From: Desulfobacterales bacterium
Lineage (GTDB): Bacteria > Desulfobacterota > Desulfobacteria > Desulfobacterales > UBA11574
DNA: 6,566 nt
Reading direction: 5' to 3'
Assembly: GCA_030601485.1 (NCBI GenBank)
Contig: JAUVTO010000099.1
Coordinates: 1 to 6,566 of the forward strand
The notes below the pieces were generated by a model. That model had not been told where the DNA came from. It did not search any database and was given only the letters and a program-made list of their open reading frames with translations. Numbering within the stretch: the stretch's first letter is position 1; each line of letters begins with the position of its first letter. This document shows positions 1 through 5,951 of the stretch, piece after piece. The translations under genes and the position numbers were made by a program.

Positions 1-73
1 CCCGGCGAAAGCCGGGGTCCAGGTCAGTGATAAGTTTCTAAAAACATTGGATTCCGGCTTTCGCCGGAATGAC
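1..73. repeat. Inverted pair of short GC-rich palindromes (dispersed-repeat type), possible terminator
   Basis: Two small palindromes face each other. The left one (1-16) is CCCGGC-GAAA-GCCGGG. The right one (51-70) has arms ATTCCGGC and GCCGGAAT around a TTTC loop, a perfect 8-bp stem. The left arm plus its flank GGTCCA matches the reverse complement of the right palindrome plus its TTGGAT flank, so the whole is an imperfect inverted repeat of about 20 bp around a spacer of about 27 bp. The left end may be cut by the window edge. The ATTCC-N10-GGAAT layout resembles the 20-bp dRS3 repeat of Neisseria in form; the family resemblance is inference. The element lies 24 bp past the stop of the minus-strand gene at 97-984. 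Read on that strand, the right hairpin is followed within a few bases by TGTTTTTAG, so it could also end that transcript. Confidence 0.7.
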
Positions 74-96
74 AAAAAATGATGTTTTTTGACTTT

Positions 97-984
97 TTAC
101 GAGACTGTCAATTTTAAGGAACGATGAAAACTTTCTTCCAAAACGCTAACTTCCTTCATCCGTTGAGGATCAAGAAATATTTTATATAATGTTTCGGTTT
201 TATCAATGGGTTTAGCCAGCAGTTTCTGCTCGAGTATTGATATTACTTCAATGGATTTGTCGCATACGGGATATCCTTTGTCATCCAAGCTGATGTCCGA
301 TCCAAATGAAACCCTGGATATATTATTTATATCTACGAGTTTAATATTCCCCCCCGGTGTGACAAGAAGATTCTCCACACCGGCAAAGTCAGGAACATAA
401 TTTGCTTCCAGGATCATTTTTTTAACGCTTTTAATGAAATTTTCAACTCTTTTCTGAAACCTTGTGACAAGCTGCTCCGTGGCCATTCCCAGGGTATTGT
501 GTTTGTTAACGCTGATGCCGGCAAAAAAATTTTCCAGTTGATTTATACCCGTCGTTTCCCATGGATTCAGAATTTCACCCGCCACATACTCCTGGAGGCC
601 GCAAAGAATGAAATCGCGGTTTCCATTCCAGATATAATCCACAATAAATTCATCAGACTTTGCATAAGAATCGGATGGCAGATATTTCTCGATAATTTTA
701 ACCTTTCGTATTTCTTCAAAAACATCTGTTAAGGAGTCGAATCTGGTTCTAAATATCCTGAGCATTTTCAGAGGTATGGCCCATGGGAAAAATAATGTCC
801 CGTTTATTATTTCACCTCTGTTTTGCTTTATAACATCATCCGGATCAAGCATTTCCATGATTTGAGATCGCAACCCCTGTTTATGGTATTTCCGAAATAC
901 GTAAGCTCCCGGCTTTCTGATAAAGTTCAATTCGATGATATCTTCATGGCTGATATGGGATTTGTCTCGGATGTCTTTTGTCAT
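97..984 (-). CDS. Uncharacterised protein with a probable protein-kinase-like C-lobe
   Basis: A 295-residue soluble protein with no signal peptide or membrane segment; I do not recognise a named family. Residues 123-140 read like kinase strand 5 and hinge (RDFILCGLQEYVAGEIL). Residues 196-221 read like a catalytic loop and metal-binding segment: YVPD199-FAGVEN205-LLVTPGGNIKLVD218-INN. The N205-to-D218 spacing of 13 equals the Asn-to-DFG-Asp spacing of canonical kinases. The HRD histidine is replaced (YVPD), the D199-N205 gap is one residue longer than usual, and DFG is DIN. A nucleotide-binding lysine might lie in YVFRKYHKQG (28-37), but no glycine-rich loop is clear. Related small-molecule kinase-like families (YrbL, WaaP/Kdo kinase) are alternatives. 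The ATG at 984 has no clear Shine-Dalgarno, and an in-frame stop lies six codons upstream. It sits 103 bp after the YqaA-like gene and may be read through from pcm. The reading frame looks real; the function is unknown. Confidence 0.8.
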   Translation of the reverse strand: MTKDIRDKSHISHEDIIELNFIRKPGAYVFRKYHKQGLRSQIMEMLDPDDVIKQNRGEIINGTLFFPWAIPLKMLRIFRTRFDSLTDVFEEIRKVKIIEKYLPSDSYAKSDEFIVDYIWNGNRDFILCGLQEYVAGEILNPWETTGINQLENFFAGISVNKHNTLGMATEQLVTRFQKRVENFIKSVKKMILEANYVPDFAGVENLLVTPGGNIKLVDINNISRVSFGSDISLDDKGYPVCDKSIEVISILEQKLLAKPIDKTETLYKIFLDPQRMKEVSVLEESFHRSLKLTVS

Positions 985-1014
985 TTCAACGTGTTTTGTT
1001 TACAAGGATTTTTA

Positions 1015-1026
1015 GAAACATGTTTC
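1015..1026. promoter_or_regulatory. Perfect 12-bp palindrome upstream of the kinase-like gene
   Basis: GAAACATGTTTC is a perfect two-fold symmetric site in the 103-bp gap between the YqaA-like gene and the kinase-like gene, about 30 bp upstream of the latter's start. This position would suit a dimeric repressor or activator. On the minus strand the central ATG also starts an 11-codon ORF (986-1021, MFLKILVNKTR) whose TGA ends one base before the ATG of the kinase-like gene. Whether it is an operator, a leader-peptide start or chance cannot be decided from one copy. Confidence 0.3.
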
Positions 1027-1087
1027 GATTGATTACCGCTGAGCTTTGGATCATGCTTTGCGAGCATTTTAGGGGTATTCCGAACGA

Positions 1088-1669
1088 TTACAACAGATAC
1101 TTAATTATTAAAAACCCGGCAACAAGAAGAACTATAAATGCGGTGGCAAGGATGTTAAAATATTTGTCGATAAAAGACTGAATGCTGGGACCGAAAACAT
1201 AAATGAGTCCACCGACCAGAAAAAATCGTGCAGATCGAGATACACAGGATGCGATTAAAAATACCAAAAAATTGATGTTAAATGCACCGGCTGAAATGGT
1301 GAATACCTTGTAGGGTATGGGAGTAAATCCGGCTATTCCGACGGCCCATGCATCATATTTATTGAAAAGGACTTCAATGTGTTCGACCTTTGGGGTCAGG
1401 CCATAAAAATCTACAATACGGTTCCCGATTGAAGCCATAAACTGCCATCCGATCAGATAGCCGAAGCATCCGCCGAGAACAGATCCGGCCGAGCATATTA
1501 ATGCATATTTCAAAGACTTTTTGGGGATGGCCACAGCCAGCGCTATGAGCAGTATATCAGGGGGTATCGGGAAAACAGAGGGTTCACTGAAGGCCAGCAG
1601 AAATAATGCCCATGATCCGTAAGGTGTATCTGCCCAGTGGAGCACCCAGTCGTAAAGACGACGAAGCAT
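1088..1669 (-). CDS. YqaA/DedA-family membrane protein (VTT / SNARE-associated domain)
   Basis: A 193-residue inner-membrane protein. It has hydrophobic segments at about 17-48, 54-77, 107-128, 133-158 and 171-193. Family motifs are visible: an acidic/proline re-entrant segment SEPSVFPIPPD (28-38), the second half-helix motif GFTPIPYKVFTISAGAFN (114-131), and SRSARFFLVG (144-153) with two conserved-looking arginines, R145 and R148. These features match the short YqaA branch of the DedA/VTT superfamily, and the length is normal for that branch. DedA/VTT proteins are tied to membrane lipid (for example undecaprenyl phosphate or phospholipid) translocation and membrane homeostasis; the substrate of this member is not predictable. 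The ATG is 3 bp after the pcm stop, and a Shine-Dalgarno-like GGAAAGGG lies within the end of pcm, so translation is probably coupled to pcm. Confidence 0.9.
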   Translation of the reverse strand: MLRRLYDWVLHWADTPYGSWALFLLAFSEPSVFPIPPDILLIALAVAIPKKSLKYALICSAGSVLGGCFGYLIGWQFMASIGNRIVDFYGLTPKVEHIEVLFNKYDAWAVGIAGFTPIPYKVFTISAGAFNINFLVFLIASCVSRSARFFLVGGLIYVFGPSIQSFIDKYFNILATAFIVLLVAGFLIIKYLL

Positions 1670-1672
1670 TAA

Positions 1673-2329
1673 TTACCCTTTCCATCCATATTCACCCACA
1701 AGTTTGACGAACCGGCACCCACCTAAATTTGTCTTGTGAATGCCATGTTCATCCTTGTACAGCTTTATCAGCTCCTGCGAGTAGCGGTCTCCTACAGGTA
1801 TCACCATACGGCCCCCCACAGCAAGCTGGCTCACAAGGGGTTTGGGAATTCCCGGAGAACCTGCAGTAACAATAATACCATCAAAAGGGCTTTCATCTGA
1901 CCATCCGGAAGTACCGTCGGAATATTTGGTCACAATATTGTGATAATGAAGCTTGTCAAACACCTTGCGGCTGCTTAAAAATAGAGAGTGTATTTTCTCG
2001 ATAGTATAAACGCGAAACACAATTTCCGCTAAAATTGCGGCCTGATATCCTGATCCGGTTCCGATTTCAAGTATCCTGTCTTCTTCGCCCGGCTGCAGTG
2101 CCTGGGTCATTTCGGCTACGATATACGGCTGTGAGATGGTCTGTTGCTCTCCGATGGGAAGCGGGAAATCACCATAGGCCTGATCTCTTAAGGCTTCACT
2201 TACGAAAAGATGCCTTGGGACCTTGCACATGGCCGCAAGCACTTTGGGATCCGTTACCCCGCGTGCTTCAATTTGCCTTCTAACCATCTCTTCACGCTGG
2301 CGTTCATATTTTATGGAATTTTCATTCAA
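1673..2329 (-). CDS. pcm: Protein-L-isoaspartate O-methyltransferase
   Basis: This cytoplasmic enzyme uses S-adenosylmethionine to methylate L-isoaspartyl residues in damaged proteins, starting their conversion back to aspartate. It has 218 residues; E. coli Pcm has 208. The PCMT substrate loop TISQP is at 64-68, within LPIGEQQTISQPYIVAEMT. The SAM-binding motif I, EIGTGSGYQAA, is at 88-98. Motif II-like PFDGIIVTAG is at 148-157 and the IPVGD segment at 177-181. The called start is a TTG, with a weak GAG about ten bases upstream. An in-frame ATG at 2287 (residue 15, MVRRQIEARGV) aligns with the E. coli N-terminus, so a 204-residue product is the alternative. The N-terminal YERQREEMVRRQI looks homologous to longer family members and favours the earlier start. 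Unlike in many proteobacteria, surE is not directly upstream. It is probably the first gene of a unit with the YqaA-like gene. Confidence 0.95.
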   Translation of the reverse strand: MNENSIKYERQREEMVRRQIEARGVTDPKVLAAMCKVPRHLFVSEALRDQAYGDFPLPIGEQQTISQPYIVAEMTQALQPGEEDRILEIGTGSGYQAAILAEIVFRVYTIEKIHSLFLSSRKVFDKLHYHNIVTKYSDGTSGWSDESPFDGIIVTAGSPGIPKPLVSQLAVGGRMVIPVGDRYSQELIKLYKDEHGIHKTNLGGCRFVKLVGEYGWKG

Positions 2330-2557
2330 TGTTAAATATCTCGAAATTGATACGAAGAATCGAAAGGGTTATATTGTTGGTTTAAGACGCGATGCATGAT
2401 AAATAAATTTTCTACCAAATGTAAAGGGTTAGGTCAAGAATTTAGAGCCTGATATCAGAAAAGAGTGTTTTTCCAGGGCCCAGGACATATGCCATGTGTT
2501 TAATTATCTGTTTTCGTTTAGAATATAGCAATAAAAAAACCCTTGATTTTTCAACAA

Positions 2558-2587
2558 AATGTAACATAATTAGATGAAACCTGTCAA
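2558..2587 (-). promoter_or_regulatory. Candidate sigma70 promoter for pcm operon
   Basis: On the minus strand a perfect -35 hexamer TTGACA (2587-2582) is followed after 18 bp by TACATT (2563-2558), a 4/6 match to TATAAT. It is preceded by TGT, which gives an extended -10 (TGn). Transcription would start near 2551 and leave a leader of about 220 bases before pcm. It is the best-looking promoter found in the intergenic regions, and its place just upstream of pcm after a repeat-filled gap fits a separate pcm-yqaA unit. Confidence 0.45.
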
Positions 2588-2642
2588 AAATATAAAACAT
2601 AACGTACAAAGGTGAAAGAACGATAAAGATATGCGCTTTGCA

Positions 2643-2674
2643 GTAACCTAAGCCGGGTAAACCGGAAAAGTTAC
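2643..2674. repeat. Small two-part hairpin beside repeat element A
   Basis: The outer stem GTAAC (2643-2647) pairs with GTTAC (2670-2674). The inner stem CCGG (2653-2656) pairs with CCGG (2662-2665) around a GTAAA loop, leaving an internal loop between the two stems. It directly abuts the left end of element A, so it may be part of a larger repeat unit. There is no trailing T-run on the minus strand, so a terminator role is doubtful. Confidence 0.35.
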
Positions 2675-2791
2675 AAGTGAGCTAAAGTTTGAAGTGAGCT
2701 AAAGTTAAGGAGTCGCTACGCTCCGGCTTTTATACAAATTGGAAGTATTCCTTAACTTTAGGCACTTTAGATCACTTTAGGCATTTCACAC
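2675..2791. repeat. Palindromic intergenic repeat element, copy A
   Basis: The left arm (2675-2711) carries two CTAAAGT units. The right arm (2753-2783, trailing to 2791) carries three ACTTTAG units (2755, 2764 and 2774) spaced 9 and 10 bp. The arms are inverted relative to each other, and the inner 12 bp pair perfectly (2700-2711 with 2749-2760). The core between them holds a GC-rich motif GTCGCTACGCTCCG (2712-2725) and a TA-rich segment, TTTTATAC. A second copy lies at 5763-5879: the left arms match at 35 of 37 bases and the right arms at 31 of 31 (2753-2783 against 5842-5872), but the core is in the opposite orientation. No coding capacity is seen. It resembles a MITE-like or other non-autonomous dispersed repeat; the family is not identified. 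Confidence 0.8.
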
Positions 2792-2832
2792 TTAATTGGC
2801 TAAGCATTTTTTTGCCATAAAAAGCACAAAAT

Positions 2833-5658
2833 TTATAACTTAGGTACTAGAACCTTTTTTAAAAACTGCCCGGTATAAGACTCGCTTATATTAGCGATTT
2901 CTTCCGGTGTGCCGCACCCGACAATATTTCCCCCTTGATCCCCTCCTTCGGGGCCGAGATCGATAATATAATCGGCGGTCTTGATGACATCCATGTTATG
3001 TTCGATCACAATAACGGTATTACCCGCTTGTACAAGTCGTGACAGCACATTTAAAAGTTTGTTGATGTCATCCATGTGAAGACCTGTGGTTGGTTCATCA
3101 AGGATATACACGGTGTTGCCCGTACCTCTTTTGCTGAGTTCCCGGGACAGTTTTACCCGCTGGGCTTCGCCGCCGGATAATGTTGTGGCCGGTTGACCGA
3201 TATGGATATATCCAAGTCCCACATCGATCAATGTTTGCAATTTGGGCCTGATATTTTTTATCTTTTCAAAAAAGCCAAATGACTGATTTACAGTCATGTC
3301 AAGAATATCCGCGATGTTTTTCCCTTTGTATTTGATTTCCAGGGTTTCGCGGTTGTATCGTTTGCCGTGACAAACATCACAGGCAACATAAACATCCGGT
3401 AAAAAATGCATTTCTATTTTTATAATACCGTCACCCCGGCAGGCCTCGCATCTTCCTCCTTTGACATTGAAACTGAAACGACCGGGCTTGTATCCCCGCA
3501 TACGGGCTTCGTGTGTTCTTGAAAAGAGTTCTCTGATATAAGTAAAAACACCGGTATAGGTCCCGGGATTGGAACGGGGAGTTCTCCCTATGGGGGATTG
3601 ATCAATGTTTATGACCTTGTCGATATGTTCAATCCCAAGGACTTTGGAGTGGATGCCTGCCGGCATCCTTGCATGATAGAGCCTCTGGGCAAGAACATGG
3701 TAGAGGGTTTCCAGGACCAGGGACGATTTCCCGGACCCGGATACACCGGTTATGCATATAAAGCAGCCCAGGGGGAATTCCACATCGATATTTTTTAGAT
3801 TGTTTTGAGAAGCGCTTTTGATGGTCAGTTTTTTTTTGTACCCGAGACGGCGGCTGGACGGGACTTCGATATACTTCCGTCCTGAAAGGTACTGGCCGGT
3901 TAACGATTTTTTTTCATTCAAAAGCGCTTCCGGGGTTCCGGAAAAGACCACTTCACCCCCTCTGACCCCGGCGCCGGGCCCCATGTCGACAACATGGTCC
4001 GATGCATGTATGGTTTCCTCGTCATGCTCTACCACAAGAACCGTATTGCCAAGATCACGCATCTGTAAAAGTGTTGCAAGCAGGCGCTGATTGTCTCTCT
4101 GATGCAGGCCTATGCTCGGTTCATCCAGAACATAAAGGACGCCAGTCAATTTTGATCCGATCTGTGTGGCCAGACGGATCCGCTGGCCTTCTCCGCCGGA
4201 AAGGGTGGAAGCGGATCTGTCAAGGGTTAAATAACTCAGACCCACATTTTCAAGAAATCCGAGCCGTTCACTGGTTTCTTTCAGGATTCTTTTTGCAATG
4301 ATCTCTTTTTTTCCCGTCAGTGTTAATTTTTTAAAAAAAGTATGGGCGCTTGCCACTGAAAGTTGTGTGGTTTCGAATATGGTAAGGCCGCCCACCTTCA
4401 CGGATCTGCTCGCCCTGTTTAACTTGGCGCCGTGACATTCGGGGCAGTGTCGAAAATTCATATAACGCTTAATTTCTTCTCTGGACTGGTATGATTCTGT
4501 TTCGAGATAACGCCTTTCTAATTTAGGGATAATACCCTCAAAGAGTTTTTCATAAGTAAAACGGCGATTATTTCGTTCAAAATAGAATTTGATCCGTTCA
4601 TTGCCCGATCCGTACAAAAGGACATTTTTAAAATGATCGGGAAGATTCTTGTAGGGGGTATATATGTCAACACCGTAGTGAGAAGTCAGAGCATCCAAAA
4701 ATTCGATAAAATGAACGGTATTTCTGTTGACCCACGGGACAACCGCTCCTTCCCTTAGCGAGAGTTCGTGGTTTGGAATGATAAACTGCGGATCAAATTC
4801 GGTAGTTGAACCCAAGCCGTCGCATTTTGGGCAGGCGCCTTGGGGAGAATTGAAAGAAAAGCTTGCCGGTGTGAATTCAGGATAGCTTATACCACAGGAG
4901 ATACATGCTGATTTTTCACTGAAAAGAACAGGCCCCATGCCGAGAACGTCTACGGTGACAAGACCGTCTGACTGAGACATGGCCAGTTCCAGAGAATCTG
5001 CAAGCCGGTTTTTAATCTTTTCCTTTACAACCAGTCGGTCCACAACCACATCGATGGTATGCTTCTTGTACTTATCAAGCCTGCCCACCTCTTCAATTTC
5101 CAGGGTTTCTCCGTCAACACGGACCCGGGCGAATCCTTCCTTTTTCAGTCGCTTAAAAAGATTTTCATGTGTGCCTTTCTGGCCTGAAACAAGAGGTGAT
5201 AGAATAATAATCCGGGTCCCCTGGCTCAGGGACATAACCTTATCCAGAATCTGGTCCAGTGTTTGTGAAGTAATCGGTTTCCCGCATTTGTGACAGTAAG
5301 GTGTGCCGATTCTGGCAAAAAGCAGGCGGAGATAGTCATAAATTTCTGTAACCGTACCCACTGTGGACCGGGGGTTGTGGCTGGCTGTTTTCTGTTCAAT
5401 TGCAATTGCGGGTGACAGTCCTTCGATCATGTCTACATCCGGCTTTTCCATGCGCTCTAAAAACTGGCGCGCATAAGTGGAAAGTGATTCCACGTACCGG
5501 CGCTGTCCTTCGGCATAAAGGGTGTCAAAGGCAAGGGTCGATTTGCCCGATCCGGAGATGCCGGTAACCACGATCAGCTTATTTCGAGGCAATTCAACAT
5601 CGATGTTTTTCAGATTATGTTGTCTTGCACCGCGGATAAATATTTTTTCAGTGTTCAT
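2833..5658 (-). CDS. uvrA: Excinuclease ABC subunit A (UvrA)
   Basis: This is the damage-recognition ATPase of nucleotide excision repair; it acts as a dimer, loads UvrB at lesions and then leaves. It has 941 residues, matching the 940 of E. coli, and appears intact. First ATPase module: Walker A GISGSGKS at 33-40, signature LSGGE 486-490, Walker B with D512-E513, and the H-loop His545. Second module: Walker A GVSGSGKS 638-645, signature LSGGE 827-831, Walker B D854-E855, and His887. Zinc sites: C252/C255/C276/C279 in the first half and C737/C740/C760/C763 in the second, the latter being the DNA-binding zinc module. An extra CxxC (C122, C125) is also present. The segment INIDQSPIGRTPRSNPGTYTG (684-704) is highly conserved in UvrA. 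The ATG is preceded by AGG nine bases upstream, inside a small palindrome. It stands alone between two repeat-containing gaps; I see no LexA-type box upstream. Confidence 0.99.
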   Translation of the reverse strand: MNTEKIFIRGARQHNLKNIDVELPRNKLIVVTGISGSGKSTLAFDTLYAEGQRRYVESLSTYARQFLERMEKPDVDMIEGLSPAIAIEQKTASHNPRSTVGTVTEIYDYLRLLFARIGTPYCHKCGKPITSQTLDQILDKVMSLSQGTRIIILSPLVSGQKGTHENLFKRLKKEGFARVRVDGETLEIEEVGRLDKYKKHTIDVVVDRLVVKEKIKNRLADSLELAMSQSDGLVTVDVLGMGPVLFSEKSACISCGISYPEFTPASFSFNSPQGACPKCDGLGSTTEFDPQFIIPNHELSLREGAVVPWVNRNTVHFIEFLDALTSHYGVDIYTPYKNLPDHFKNVLLYGSGNERIKFYFERNNRRFTYEKLFEGIIPKLERRYLETESYQSREEIKRYMNFRHCPECHGAKLNRASRSVKVGGLTIFETTQLSVASAHTFFKKLTLTGKKEIIAKRILKETSERLGFLENVGLSYLTLDRSASTLSGGEGQRIRLATQIGSKLTGVLYVLDEPSIGLHQRDNQRLLATLLQMRDLGNTVLVVEHDEETIHASDHVVDMGPGAGVRGGEVVFSGTPEALLNEKKSLTGQYLSGRKYIEVPSSRRLGYKKKLTIKSASQNNLKNIDVEFPLGCFICITGVSGSGKSSLVLETLYHVLAQRLYHARMPAGIHSKVLGIEHIDKVINIDQSPIGRTPRSNPGTYTGVFTYIRELFSRTHEARMRGYKPGRFSFNVKGGRCEACRGDGIIKIEMHFLPDVYVACDVCHGKRYNRETLEIKYKGKNIADILDMTVNQSFGFFEKIKNIRPKLQTLIDVGLGYIHIGQPATTLSGGEAQRVKLSRELSKRGTGNTVYILDEPTTGLHMDDINKLLNVLSRLVQAGNTVIVIEHNMDVIKTADYIIDLGPEGGDQGGNIVGCGTPEEIANISESYTGQFLKKVLVPKL

Positions 5659-5737
5659 AGGTTAAAACCTGGTCCTTTGGGCCTCCGGCTCGGAGAGCCT
5701 ACGCCTCGGAGAGCCAGGTCAGAGTTCCCCGGCTCTG
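5659..5737 (-). promoter_or_regulatory. Hairpin-rich, tandemly repeated leader of uvrA
   Basis: The 80 bp just upstream of uvrA contain an 11-bp direct repeat CTCGGAGAGCC at 5689-5699 and 5705-5715 (period 16). Overlapping perfect short palindromes are present: CTCCG-GCT-CGGAG (5683-5695) and GGCTC-GGA-GAGCC (5687-5699). CAGAG (5720-5724) can pair with CTCTG (5733-5737), and CCTGG (5668-5672) with CCAGG (5714-5718). Beside the start codon, AGGTT-AA-AACCT (5659-5670) is a palindrome that contains the likely Shine-Dalgarno. The RNA leader should be structured. Whether this regulates translation or is only repeat debris is unknown. Confidence 0.4.
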
Positions 5738-5762
5738 CCTGAAGAATCGCTGCATCAGTTTG

Positions 5763-5879
5763 AAGTGAACTAAAGTTTAAAGTGAGCTAAAGTTAAGGAA
5801 TTCTGTCAATTATATAAAATCAACGGAGCGAAGCGACACCATAACTTTAGGCACTTTAGATCACTTTAGGCACTTTTAA
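5763..5879. repeat. Palindromic intergenic repeat element, copy B
   Basis: This is the second copy of the element at 2675-2791. The left arm (5763-5799) matches copy A at 35 of 37 bases. The right arm (5842-5872) is identical over 31 bases, with ACTTTAG units at 5844, 5853 and 5863 and a degenerate ACTTTTA at 5872. The inner palindrome is CTAAAGTTA (5787-5795) with TAACTTTAG (5842-5850). The core (5796-5837) contains TATAAAA and CGGAGCGAAGCGAC near the right arm. It aligns with the reverse complement of the copy A core, where the equivalent motif sits next to the left arm. It lies between pdxA and uvrA, so any transcript reading from pdxA into uvrA would carry it. Confidence 0.8.
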
Positions 5880-5903
5880 CTTGTACGGCTTTAACTAAAA
5901 CAA

Positions 5904-5939
5904 CCCCATCCAGGGGAAAACCAAAGCCGGGTTCTTTGG
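5904..5939 (-). terminator. Candidate rho-independent terminator after pdxA
   Basis: Read on the minus strand, 12 bases past the pdxA stop, CCAAAG (5939-5934) and CTTTGG (5926-5921) form a 6-bp stem around AACCCGG and are followed by TTTT. A second hairpin follows immediately, CCCC-TGGAT-GGGG (5916-5904), trailed by TTGTTTTAG. Each stem is modest, but two in series with T-runs just after a stop codon fit transcription termination and argue that uvrA has its own promoter. Confidence 0.45.
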
Positions 5940-5951
5940 GCCCAGGAGTCT

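Larger units (their letters stand above)
2330..2832. other. 503-bp intergenic region between uvrA and pcm
   Basis: This AT-rich gap has no gene that I can support on either strand. It contains, from right to left in the direction of transcription: the region just after the uvrA stop, repeat element A (2675-2791), a small hairpin (2643-2674), a promoter candidate for pcm (2558-2587), and about 220 bp of untranslated leader with no strong structure. A 9-bp direct repeat AAAGGGTTA occurs at 2363-2371 and 2423-2431, exactly 60 bp apart. No clear rho-independent terminator follows uvrA; the folded repeat element might serve. Confidence 0.6.

Noticed and set aside
1053..1067. Hairpin ATGCT-TTGCG-AGCAT as terminator of the YqaA-like gene
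   Set aside because: The T-run follows it on the plus strand, not on the minus strand where the gene is transcribed, and the stem is only 5 bp.
2363..2431. Direct repeat AAAGGGTTA 60 bp apart upstream of pcm
   Set aside because: There are only two 9-bp copies in AT-rich sequence with no further symmetry; chance is likely.
2631..2651. Six-codon plus-strand ORF (MRFAVT)
   Set aside because: It is too short, lacks a well-spaced ribosome binding site and overlaps a hairpin; it is expected by chance.
3598..5293. Several plus-strand open frames of 66-104 codons within uvrA
   Set aside because: They lie antisense to well-conserved UvrA codons, have composition typical of reverse-strand shadows and no recognisable domain.
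5804..5809. Perfect -35 hexamer (TTGACA on the minus strand) inside repeat copy B as a uvrA promoter
   Set aside because: No acceptable -10 hexamer lies 15-19 bp downstream (CTCACT and neighbouring registers only), and the hexamer is not conserved in copy A.
5659..5951. LexA/SOS box upstream of uvrA
   Set aside because: The closest candidate, CTG...CAG at 5739-5758, has a 14-base spacer instead of the 10 expected for an E. coli-type box, and GGTT...AACC at the start codon is too short for other LexA forms.
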